A stretch of 6,128 nt of DNA from Deltaproteobacteria bacterium RBG_16_54_11 (GTDB lineage Bacteria; Desulfobacterota; B13-G15; RBG-16-54-18), in contig MGQS01000036.1 in the NCBI GenBank assembly GCA_001797905.1, positions 1 to 6,128 on the forward strand. The letters are read 5' to 3'. The number at the start of each line of letters is the position of its first letter. The first letter of the stretch is position 1. The notes beneath the pieces are model-generated. The model saw only the letters and a list, made by a program, of their open reading frames with translations, was not told the origin of the DNA and searched no databases. Positions 1-4,809 of the stretch are shown here, piece by piece. A program made the translations under genes and the position numbers.

Positions 1-1
1 C

Positions 2-253
2 GGCACGGCTTTAGCCAAGAACCCATTCCCAATCATCATTCCTTGCCATCGTGCCGTACGCTCAGATAGAACGCTGGGGGGATACCAGGGCGGATTCATA
101 ATGAAAAAGGCTTTACTGGAAATGGAAGGTATTCGTTTCGACCATACCGGACGGGTTATAGTACATGACTTCTACTATCGTCCCCCTTTCTCACCCACGC
201 TTGACAACAAAATCCAGCCGATCGCTAACCGCGCAGGTAATTCTGGTCGTTAA
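2..253 (+). CDS. ogt: Methylated-DNA--protein-cysteine S-methyltransferase (O6-alkylguanine-DNA alkyltransferase), C-terminal part, 5' end outside window
   Basis: The frame is open from the window edge to TAA at 251-253, giving 83 residues without a start. It carries the suicide-enzyme active site Pro-Cys-His-Arg: residues 9-17 read FPIIIPCHR, with the acceptor cysteine codon at 44-46. The segment RSDRTLGGYQGGF that follows matches the family's conserved stretch after the cysteine, including the GGY(x)GG loop. Known for this family: the enzyme moves the alkyl group from O6-alkylguanine (or O4-alkylthymine) in DNA to its own cysteine, a one-turnover direct repair in the cytoplasm. The 33 or so residues after the GGYQGG region form a tail (HDFYYRPPFSPTLDNK) slightly longer than in short homologues. 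The gene converges on rpsT, with 169 bp between them. The ATG at 101 is internal to the domain and is not the start. Whether this is an Ogt-type or an Ada C-terminal domain cannot be told from this fragment. Confidence 0.9.
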   Translation, partial: GTALAKNPFPIIIPCHRAVRSDRTLGGYQGGFIMKKALLEMEGIRFDHTGRVIVHDFYYRPPFSPTLDNKIQPIANRAGNSGR

Positions 254-296
254 TCGCAAGGCACCACGCATAACAAACCAAAAAACCATCTTATGC

Positions 297-323
297 AAAA
301 AACCCCGCAGCAAGCTGCGGGGT
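297..323 (-). terminator. Rho-independent terminator of rpsT
   Basis: Read on the minus strand, a perfect 9-bp stem (ACCCCGCAG / CTGCGGGGT, 315-323 with 302-310) closes a 4-nt loop and is followed directly by six T residues (302-297). It lies about 100 bp after the rpsT stop codon. On the plus strand no T-run follows the hairpin, so it is oriented for rpsT rather than for the convergent alkyltransferase gene. Confidence 0.88.
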
Positions 324-422
324 ATGCTTAACATATCTTCTTAAATTTTTTAGTAAGATATAATTTAATTGCGCAAAGGTTATCAGAAGAGGATTACCGG
401 AATAGCAGTTCTTTTTCACCCT

Positions 423-695
423 TCAATTCTTTGCCCCCATGGCGTTGACCAGTTTGGTCAACCTGGAGATCTTACGCGACCTGTTTCTCCAGTGGATGAC
501 CCCTTGGCTCGCCGCCTTGTCAACAAGGGGTATAACGCGGGCCAGCACTTCTTTTGCCTTAGCTTCATTCTTCTCCTGGGCCGCCTCTCGCACCTTTTTG
601 ACCATAGTCTTGATGCTCGTCTTGACGTGACGGTTCCTCAAGCGGCGGGTTTCATTCTGCCTCATCCTTTTTCCAGCTGACTTATGAATAGCCAA
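423..695 (-). CDS. rpsT: 30S ribosomal protein S20 (TTG start)
   Basis: The 90-residue product begins (M)AIHKSAGKRMRQNETRRLRNR, matching the S20 family opening MANHKSAxKRxRQ. It is strongly basic and mostly helical, and ends with VIHWRNRSRKISRLTKLVNA, the usual S20 C-terminal helix pattern (homologues have HKNxAARxKSRL). S20 is a primary 16S rRNA-binding protein needed for assembly of the small ribosomal subunit. The start is TTG at 695-693: it gives the family N-terminus and has a strong Shine-Dalgarno site 6 nt upstream. An in-frame ATG at 791 would add 32 residues translated from a palindromic repeat and is almost certainly an annotation trap. In Escherichia coli rpsT also starts with UUG and S20 represses its own translation, so the weak start may serve the same purpose here (inference). 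A terminator follows at 297-323. Confidence 0.95.
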   Translation of the reverse strand: MAIHKSAGKRMRQNETRRLRNRHVKTSIKTMVKKVREAAQEKNEAKAKEVLARVIPLVDKAASQGVIHWRNRSRKISRLTKLVNAMGAKN

Positions 696-699
696 TAAA

Positions 700-708
700 C
701 ACCTCCTT
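700..708 (-). promoter_or_regulatory. Ribosome binding site that fixes the rpsT TTG start
   Basis: On the minus strand the sequence AAGGAGGTG (708-700) is a near-perfect anti-16S match. GGAGG ends 6 nt before TTG at 695. There is no comparable site in front of the upstream in-frame ATG at 791. Confidence 0.85.
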
Positions 709-720
709 CTTTCTTCTAAA

Positions 721-804
721 AGGCTGTTGAAAAACGCCCATCTATCCCGCGAAACGCGGGATTTCGCAAAGCTCAACTTGCATCTGAGCATTTTTGAACA
801 GCCT
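721..804. repeat. 84-bp MITE-like inverted-repeat element in the rpsT leader
   Basis: The two ends are inverted copies: AGGCTGTTGAAAAACGCCCA (from 721) and, read inward from 804 on the other strand, AGGCTGTTCAAAAATGCTCA, 17 of the first 20 positions identical. Inside is a perfect 8-bp hairpin, ATCCCGCG / CGCGGGAT (744-751 with 755-762) with an AAA loop. It is too short to encode a transposase, so it would be a non-autonomous element mobilised in trans, or a dispersed palindromic repeat. No target-site duplication is evident. It lies between the probable rpsT promoter and the rpsT Shine-Dalgarno site, so it would be transcribed into the rpsT leader. It is open in the rpsT frame, which makes a false N-terminal extension of S20 possible. 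Confidence 0.65.
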
Positions 805-843
805 GCGAAAAAACACTTTTTAACAACTTCTTAAGAAAGAAGA

Positions 844-872
844 TATTTAACCTCTTTTTCACCGCTTGTCAA
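844..872 (-). promoter_or_regulatory. Probable sigma70-type promoter of rpsT
   Basis: A consensus -35 box TTGACA (872-867 on the minus strand) is followed after 16 nt by TTAAAT (850-845, four of six matches to TATAAT) or after 17 nt by TAAATA (849-844). Transcription would begin near 837 and give a leader of about 140 nt that includes the 84-bp inverted-repeat element. The perfect -35 and the position between the groEL terminator and rpsT support the call; the -10 is weak. Confidence 0.5.
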
Positions 873-926
873 GGATTTTCCTCCATCGCAGCTTCGTCAG
901 CTGTGACTCCTGCCCATGACGGAGAC

Positions 927-1017
927 AATCCCCCCTCACCCCCCTGACCCCGAAGGGTCACTGGCCAAGGGGCCACCTTCGGCTTCGGCGGTTTAGTAAA
1001 GGGGGGATGGAGGGATT
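927..1017. repeat. GC-rich palindromic intergenic element with nested hairpins
   Basis: The outer arms are inverted copies: AATCCC (927-932) pairs with GGGATT (1012-1017), and CCCCCCT (939-945) pairs with AGGGGGG (1000-1006). The interior holds two further hairpins, TGACCC-CGAA-GGGTCA (945-960) and TGGCC-AAGG-GGCCA (962-975). The plan, with C-tract and G-tract arms around small stems, resembles dispersed REP/MITE-like elements of many Proteobacteria. It lies between the groEL terminator and the rpsT promoter and shows no coding potential. It could also act as a secondary transcription block after groEL, but no T-run supports that. Confidence 0.55.
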
Positions 1018-1036
1018 TGAAACCTCTTGTCCCGGC

Positions 1037-1073
1037 AAAAAAATGGCTGCTTCCCTTCTGGGGAAGCAGCCAT
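1037..1073 (-). terminator. Rho-independent terminator of groES-groEL
   Basis: On the minus strand a perfect 13-bp stem, ATGGCTGCTTCCC / GGGAAGCAGCCAT (1073-1061 with 1055-1043), closes a 5-nt loop and runs straight into a T tract (1043-1037). It starts about 20 nt after the groEL stop codon. This is the strongest terminator in the window. Confidence 0.93.
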
Positions 1074-1092
1074 CATGCTCCTCTGTGCTATG

Positions 1093-2730
1093 TTAGTACA
1101 TATCCATACCACCCATGCCGCCACCGGGTGGCATCGGAGGCATCGGTTGTTCCTTCTTGGGCTTTTCAGCCACCATCGCCTCGGTGGTGATCAATAGAGA
1201 GGCAACGCTGGCGGCGTTCTGCAGGGCGAACCTGACCACCTTGGTGGGATCGATGATCCCCGCCTTGTTCATATCGGTGAACTCTTCCTTGGCAGCGTCG
1301 AAGCCGAAAGCACCCTTTTCCGCCTTCAGCCTCTCCACTATGACAGAACCCTCTTTGCCGGCGTTCTCGGCGATCTGCCGTGCCGGCTCTTCCAGGGCCC
1401 GCTTCACGATGTTCACCCCGATCTGCTGGTCACCATCGAGTTTGAGCTTTTCGAGGGCCGGGATGGTCCGCAGATAGGCTACCCCGCCGCCCGGGACGAT
1501 CCCTTCCTCTACAGCAGCCCTGGTGGCATTCAGGGCGTCCTCGACCCGGGCCTTCTTCTCCTTCATCTCTGTTTCGGTGGCCGCGCCGACATTGATAACC
1601 GCCACCCCGCCGACCAACTTGGCCAACCGCTCTTGAAGCTTCTCACGGTCGTAGTCGGAGGTGGTCTCCTCGACTTGGGTCCTGATTTGTTTGACCCTGC
1701 CCTCGATAGCAGACCTTGTGCCGGCCCCTTCGACGATGGTGGTATTATCCTTGTCGATATGGACCTTTTTGGCCCTCCCGAGATCTTCAAGACCGACGTT
1801 CTCCAGCTTAATCCCAAGATCCTCAGAGATCATGCGGCCGCCGGTGAGGATGGCAATATCCTCCAACATGGCCTTGCGGCGATCACCAAAACCAGGGGCC
1901 TTGACGGCGGCACACTTGAGGGTACCCCTGAGCTTGTTCACCACGAGGGTGGCAAGGGCCTCGCCCTCCACGTCCTCAGAGATGATTACCAGCGGTTTCC
2001 CTATCTTGGCAATCTGCTCCAGCAGGGGCAGGAGATCCTTCATGCTGCTGATCTTCTTTTCGTGGATCAGGATGTAGCAATCTTCGAGATCGGCCTCCAT
2101 CTTCTCCGGGTTGGTGACAAAGTAGGGTGAGAGGTAGCCGCGATCAAACTGCATACCCTCCACTACCTCAAGGGTGGTCTCCATCACCTTGGCCTCCTCG
2201 ACGGTGATCACCCCCTCTTTGCCCACCTTGTTCATCGCCTCGGCGATGATCTCACCAATGGTGCCATCATTGTTGGCCGAAATAGTGCCTACCTGGGCGA
2301 TCTCTTTCTGCTCTTTGGTGGGCTTGCTCACCTTTTTCAGCTCATCCACCACCGTTTTTACCGCTGCCTCGATCCCCCTCTTGACCTCCATGGGGTCGGC
2401 GCCGGACGCCACCACCTTTACCCCGCTGCGATAGATAATCTGGGCAAGGACGGTGGCGGTGGTGGTCCCATCACCAGCCACATCGCTGGTCTTGCTGGCC
2501 ACCTCTTTGACCATCTGGGCTCCCATGTTCTCGAACTTGTCCTCCAGCTCGATTTCCTTAGCCACGGTAACCCCATCTTTGGTGACCGTAGGAGAACCCC
2601 AACTTTTGTCCAGGATCACGTTTCTCCCTTTAGGTCCTAGCGTAACCTTCACGGTGTTAGCCAGGATATCGACCCCGCGCAAGATAGCATCGCGCGCTTG
2701 CTGGTCAAACCTTACCTCTTTGGCAGACAT
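1093..2730 (-). CDS. groL: Chaperonin GroEL (Hsp60, Cpn60)
   Basis: The 545-residue protein is full length and aligns without gaps to E. coli GroEL through the first hundred residues. GroEL forms a cytosolic double ring of 14 subunits that folds non-native proteins in an ATP-driven cycle with GroES. Visible hallmarks: the nucleotide loop TLGPKGRN (about 30-37), the catalytic Asp in TKDGV (about 52) and in AGDGTTTATVLA (about 87), apical substrate/GroES-binding residues in DRGYLSPYF and EDVEGEALATLVVNKLRG, the chaperonin signature AAVEEGIVPGGG, and GIIDPTKV near the end, which contributes to ATP binding. The tail is GGGMGGMDMY, a shortened GGM-type C-terminus. ATG at 2730 is preceded by AAGGAGG at 9-nt spacing. 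It is 25 nt downstream of groES and co-transcribed with it; a strong terminator follows. All key residues checked are present. Confidence 0.99.
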   Translation of the reverse strand: MSAKEVRFDQQARDAILRGVDILANTVKVTLGPKGRNVILDKSWGSPTVTKDGVTVAKEIELEDKFENMGAQMVKEVASKTSDVAGDGTTTATVLAQIIYRSGVKVVASGADPMEVKRGIEAAVKTVVDELKKVSKPTKEQKEIAQVGTISANNDGTIGEIIAEAMNKVGKEGVITVEEAKVMETTLEVVEGMQFDRGYLSPYFVTNPEKMEADLEDCYILIHEKKISSMKDLLPLLEQIAKIGKPLVIISEDVEGEALATLVVNKLRGTLKCAAVKAPGFGDRRKAMLEDIAILTGGRMISEDLGIKLENVGLEDLGRAKKVHIDKDNTTIVEGAGTRSAIEGRVKQIRTQVEETTSDYDREKLQERLAKLVGGVAVINVGAATETEMKEKKARVEDALNATRAAVEEGIVPGGGVAYLRTIPALEKLKLDGDQQIGVNIVKRALEEPARQIAENAGKEGSVIVERLKAEKGAFGFDAAKEEFTDMNKAGIIDPTKVVRFALQNAASVASLLITTEAMVAEKPKKEQPMPPMPPGGGMGGMDMY

Positions 2731-2755
2731 CGTCTACTCCCTCCTTTGCTCGAAT

Positions 2756-3046
2756 TTAATCTTTGATGATTCCTAAGATGTCATCCTCACGCATCATGAG
2801 GTGCTCTTCACCATCTATCTTTATCTCCGTACCCGCGTACTTGTTAAATAATACCTTATCTCCCGCCTTGACCTCTAAGGGCGTGACGGTACCATCCTCT
2901 TTTACCCTCCCCTTGCCCGCGGCAATGACCTTGCCTTCAATCGGCTTCTCCTTGGCAGTATCAGGAATAATAATCCCCCCTTTTGTCTTATCCTCTTCCT
3001 CAAGACGTTTAACCAAGACCCTGTCCTGCAAAGGTATGATCTTCAT
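2756..3046 (-). CDS. groS: Co-chaperonin GroES (Hsp10, Cpn10)
   Basis: The 96-residue product opens MKIIPLQDRVLVKRLEEE, the family's first beta strands. The mobile loop (about residues 17-33) carries the hydrophobic GGIIIPD segment that docks on the GroEL apical domain. The segment VKAGDKVLFNKYAGTEIKIDGEEHLMMREDDILGII is the conserved C-terminal half. GroES forms a seven-subunit lid over the GroEL cavity. Length is normal for the family. The start ATG at 3046 has AAAGGAGG (3065-3058) upstream with a rather long 11-nt spacing and a GGTATACC palindrome directly before the start codon. It is the first gene of the groES-groEL operon; a strong promoter lies at 3143-3171. No CIRCE repeat is visible upstream. 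Confidence 0.98.
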   Translation of the reverse strand: MKIIPLQDRVLVKRLEEEDKTKGGIIIPDTAKEKPIEGKVIAAGKGRVKEDGTVTPLEVKAGDKVLFNKYAGTEIKIDGEEHLMMREDDILGIIKD

Positions 3047-3057
3047 GGTATACCATT

Positions 3058-3113
3058 CCTCCTTTCCCTATTTATTATTTAAACTTATTATATGATCTCC
3101 TTGTCAAAGGAGA
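3058..3113 (-). promoter_or_regulatory. groES mRNA leader with competing pairings around the Shine-Dalgarno site
   Basis: In the leader RNA the segment TCTCCTTT (3113-3106 on the minus strand) can pair locally with AAGGAGA (3102-3096), giving a 7-bp hairpin with a 4-nt loop. It can instead pair with the groES Shine-Dalgarno AAAGGAGG (3065-3058), giving eight pairs including one G-U. The two pairings exclude each other, so the arrangement could expose or hide the ribosome site. The complementarity is seen in the sequence; a switching role is inference, and purine-rich sites can match by chance. Confidence 0.35.
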
Positions 3114-3142
3114 CATGCCTTTTAAGTTCTAAAAACACAAAG

Positions 3143-3171
3143 AATATAAGTACGCTTCCGTTCTTTGTCAA
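3143..3171 (-). promoter_or_regulatory. Strong sigma70-like promoter of groES-groEL
   Basis: A consensus -35 TTGACA (3171-3166 on the minus strand) and a -10 TATATT (3148-3143) are separated by exactly 17 nt. Transcription would start near 3136, giving a leader of about 90 nt. Neither the CIRCE repeat (TTAGCACTC-N9-GAGTGCTAA) nor a recognisable sigma32 promoter is visible between 3047 and 3192. The -35 lies only about 20 nt after the stop codon of the upstream dksA-like gene. Confidence 0.75.
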
Positions 3172-3193
3172 GGTCAATTCCGGAAATTCACCT
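3171..3193. promoter_or_regulatory. Inverted repeat abutting the groES -35 box
   Basis: The segment AGGTCAATTCC (3171-3181) and the inverse complement of 3182-3193 (AGGTGAATTTCC) match except for one C/G difference and one inserted T. It overlaps the -35 box by one base and the dksA-like stop codon at the other end. The arms meet with no loop, which suits a DNA operator better than an RNA hairpin. It could be a repressor site replacing CIRCE; no known operator consensus is recognised. Confidence 0.35.
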
Positions 3194-3612
3194 TATAAAT
3201 CGAATTCTTCCTCTTTCCTCACCTGTTTGAGCTTGCTCCCCTGCCCCATCTGCTCCCGTCGCTCCTGACACTGGACGCAGTGCGTAGTAAAGGGGAGAAT
3301 CTTCAAGCGTTCCAGATTGATGGTCGCGCCGCATTCCTCACAGATGCCATAGGTCCCCTCCTCCAGCCGATCCAGGGCCTCCTCTACCTCTCGAAGTCGC
3401 TCTATCTGCATATTTAAAAGGGTATAGTCTATGTTCTCATCGAAATCGAGCTGAGATAGATCCCCGATGTCCATGGTAGAGAGTGTGGACATTCGCGGAT
3501 CCCCATCCAATTTGGTCCCCATTTCCTGGGCGATCTTACCTAAGATCTCATCCCGGAGTTCGATGAGCATCTTCCGCAACTCTTCGTTCCGTGTCTTATC
3601 TGCTTTCGACAT
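3193..3612 (-). CDS. DksA/TraR-family C4 zinc-finger transcription regulator
   Basis: The 139-residue protein has the DksA plan: an N-terminal helix (about 5-32), a coiled-coil region (about 55-86) and a C-terminal zinc finger Cys91-x2-Cys94-x17-Cys112-x2-Cys115. The approach to the finger, EEALDRLEEGTYGICEECG, matches DksA closely. At the coiled-coil tip, where E. coli DksA has DxxDxA, this protein has D48-I-G-D51-L-S53: both aspartates kept, alanine replaced by serine. DksA binds in the RNA polymerase secondary channel and, with ppGpp, alters initiation at rRNA and amino-acid promoters; the tip aspartates are known to matter. Start ATG 3612 has GGAGG about 10 nt upstream. The start lies inside the end of the upstream TPR-like gene (17-bp overlap), suggesting one operon, with groES next downstream. 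Which dksA paralogue this is cannot be settled. Confidence 0.88.
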   Translation of the reverse strand: MSKADKTRNEELRKMLIELRDEILGKIAQEMGTKLDGDPRMSTLSTMDIGDLSQLDFDENIDYTLLNMQIERLREVEEALDRLEEGTYGICEECGATINLERLKILPFTTHCVQCQERREQMGQGSKLKQVRKEEEFDL

Positions 3613-3976
3613 CCCTCTGACGCCTCCTTATCATGTATAGTCTCGCCAAGCCTTGCCCCTGTCTCATCGATATCCCCTCTCGCGCTGATCTCCTCTGCGC
3701 GGAATGCCCTCCCTTTTCCAGAGCCCTCTTGCCGGGCTTCTTCCCATCCTCGGGATATCCCTGCTCCAGCAAAGATTCAGCAGCAGGGAAGAAGAGGAAG
3801 AGATCCCCTTCCTCCACGGCGCATCTGCATATGCTCCGAAGCCTTTGTTTATAACACGCCTGGCAGAAAAATTCCACTGCATCGTTCGGCTTACCCTCTT
3901 GGAGGCAGAGATCGCCGTATTCCCGTAAGACCTGTGCAGGGAGACCTTTGCCGTAAAGGATATCCCCCCTTTTCAT
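3596..3976 (-). CDS. TPR-like hypothetical protein, possibly frameshifted near codon 89
   Basis: As read straight through, this is a 126-residue product overlapping the dksA-like start by 17 bp. The first 88 residues look genuine: REYGDLCLQEGKPNDAVEFFCQA is a helix-turn-helix repeat of TPR type, followed by a similar second unit (LRSICRCAVEEGDLFLFFPAAESL) and RALEKG. After residue 89 the frame becomes arginine-rich and featureless (HSAQRRSAREG). The -1 frame instead gives RAFRAEEISARGDIDETGARLGETI, which looks more like another helical repeat. A slippery-type heptamer AAAGGGA lies exactly at the junction (3716-3710). With a -1 shift the product would be about 145 residues, ending at 3540 inside the dksA-like gene. 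A one-base deletion or sequencing error is equally possible. Start ATG 3976 is the only candidate before an in-frame stop, but its Shine-Dalgarno is weak. Function unknown; helical repeats suggest a protein-binding role. Confidence 0.6.
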   Translation of the reverse strand: MKRGDILYGKGLPAQVLREYGDLCLQEGKPNDAVEFFCQACYKQRLRSICRCAVEEGDLFLFFPAAESLLEQGYPEDGKKPGKRALEKGGHSAQRRSAREGISMRQGQGLARLYMIRRRQRDVESR

Positions 3977-4098
3977 CGGATCAGGTAGCTTGGACCTGAC
4001 GCTACCGGTGCTCCAAGAGATACGTTTTCAGCGGGCCCTGAAACTCATCTTCCATGATAGAGGGATAAGCGTTGAAAATAAAAAGGAAAAGAAAGATC

Positions 4099-4112
4099 CC
4101 CCTTCGAAGGGG
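4099..4112. promoter_or_regulatory. Perfect 14-bp palindrome at the predicted start of the TPR-dksA transcript
   Basis: CCCCTTCGAAGGGG is a perfect palindrome located immediately after the predicted transcription start (about 4113) of the minus-strand promoter. It may be an operator or a stable 5'-end hairpin (UUCG-like loop). In the minus direction it is followed by a T-rich tract, so a terminator or attenuator is another reading. Confidence 0.4.
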
Positions 4113-4119
4113 CCTAAAA

Positions 4120-4149
4120 AGGATAATCCGCCGCGCTTGCCTTTGTCAA
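4120..4149 (-). promoter_or_regulatory. Probable sigma70-type promoter of the TPR-like/dksA-like pair
   Basis: A consensus -35 TTGACA (4149-4144 on the minus strand) is followed after 18 nt by TATCCT (4125-4120, four of six matches to TATAAT). The leader to the ATG at 3976 would be about 137 nt. Confidence 0.45.
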
Positions 4150-4335
4150 GATCAAATTTAGCACCTGTCACCGAATCTTTTCTAACCTTATTTCCCTTAA
4201 GTCTTGCGGACCGTTGTCCGGCTGCTTCCTTCTGCATCCCGAACCGAAGACCCTTGGACAATGACAGGGCAGCGTGAAAAAACTGTTGTTGACATGTCAT
4301 CCGTATTATGCGATTTTTATCACAATGTCAGTGAT

Positions 4336-4340
4336 GGAGG
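4336..4340 (+). promoter_or_regulatory. Ribosome binding site deciding the GNAT start
   Basis: GGAGG lies 7 nt before ATG 4348 (10 nt before the adjacent ATG 4351). The earlier in-frame ATG at 4204 has no such site and would add 48 residues (RTVVRLLPSASRTEDPW...) unlike the family N-terminus, so the short form is preferred. Confidence 0.75.
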
Positions 4341-4347
4341 AGCGAAG

Positions 4348-4806
4348 ATGATGGCAGAAAATCTTTTGCAAAAAATAAAAGTCAGGAAGCTTAAATTCGA
4401 CGACCTTAATGCCATCGTGGAGATAGACCATAGGATATTGGGAACGAAGCGGCCCACGTATTGGCACCAGAAGTTTGAGGAGACGGGAGGAGAAGAACCG
4501 TCTAAATCCCTGGTGGCCGAGCTCGATGGAAAGATAGAGGGATTCATTATAGGAACGGTCAGCGGCTGGGAGTTTGGGGTGCCCAATACCATCGGCTGGA
4601 TAGACACCATCGGAGTAAATCCCGATTATCAAAAGAAGGGGATAGCCACCTTCTTATTTCAAGCCATCATGGAAGAGTTTAAAAAAGATGGGATAGAAAA
4701 TATCTATGCCTTGGTTAAATGGGAGGACTGGGATTTGATGTCCTTTTTCAAGGCCGTGGGGTTTACCAAGGGTAACATAATCAATCTGGAATATAAGATT
4801 AGATAG
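4348..4806 (+). CDS. GNAT-family N-acetyltransferase (RimI-like)
   Basis: The 152-residue product has the GNAT fold order: beta1 (LLQKIKVRKLKFDDLNAIVEID), central strands with LVAELDGKIEGFIIGTV, then the acetyl-CoA pyrophosphate-binding motif A, IDTIGVNPDYQKKGIATFLF, where Gln95-x-x-Gly98-x-Ala100 fits Q/R-x-x-G-x-G/A. The end, YALVKWEDWDLMSFFKAVGFTKG, is the usual motif B with the FFKAVGF hallmark. GNAT enzymes move an acetyl group from acetyl-CoA to an amine of a protein N-terminus, lysine or small molecule; the substrate here is unknown. The start is ATG 4348, with ATG 4351 as a near-equal alternative. The gene is the only complete plus-strand gene in the window and ends 3 bp before the stop of the convergent zinc-ribbon gene. 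No terminator fits in that gap, so the two transcripts probably overlap as antisense. Confidence 0.88.
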   Translation: MMAENLLQKIKVRKLKFDDLNAIVEIDHRILGTKRPTYWHQKFEETGGEEPSKSLVAELDGKIEGFIIGTVSGWEFGVPNTIGWIDTIGVNPDYQKKGIATFLFQAIMEEFKKDGIENIYALVKWEDWDLMSFFKAVGFTKGNIINLEYKIR

Positions 4807-4809
4807 CCC

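Larger units (their letters stand above)
3977..4347. other. Spacer between divergent TPR-like and GNAT genes
   Basis: This 371-bp stretch contains no convincing gene; the short open frames on both strands have no family features and compositions typical of chance frames. It holds the probable minus-strand promoter at 4120-4149, the palindrome at 4099-4112, a small hairpin CGGAC-CGTT-GTCCG (4207-4220), a perfect palindrome TGACATGTCA (4290-4299) about 50 bp before the acetyltransferase start, and that gene's Shine-Dalgarno site. Confidence 0.6.

Noticed and set aside
696..791. N-terminal extension of S20 from ATG 791
   Set aside because: The added 32 residues are a translation of the inverted-repeat element and the Shine-Dalgarno region; S20 family N-terminus and ribosome site both fix the start at TTG 695.
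1115..2776. Several open frames opposite or out of frame with groEL
   Set aside because: They mirror the strongly biased codons of groEL on the other strand and show no domain, ribosome site or family feature.
3087..3107. TTGACA and perfect TATAAT on the minus strand as a second groES promoter
   Set aside because: The two boxes are only 9 nt apart, far too close for sigma70; no -35 match lies 16-18 nt before the TATAAT. A similar TTGACA-N9-TATTAT pair before the acetyltransferase (4289-4309) was rejected for the same reason.
3047..3192. CIRCE operator or sigma32 promoter before groES
   Set aside because: No TTAGCACTC/GAGTGCTAA arms and no CTTGAA...CCCCAT pattern found on either strand.
3990..4300. 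Open frames of about 90-95 codons on both strands in the spacer upstream of the acetyltransferase
   Set aside because: No Shine-Dalgarno site, no recognisable domain, and they overlap each other and a probable promoter.
4204..4347. 48-residue N-terminal extension of the acetyltransferase
   Set aside because: The GNAT fold starts after ATG 4348, which has a well-spaced GGAGG; the extension looks like translated intergenic DNA.
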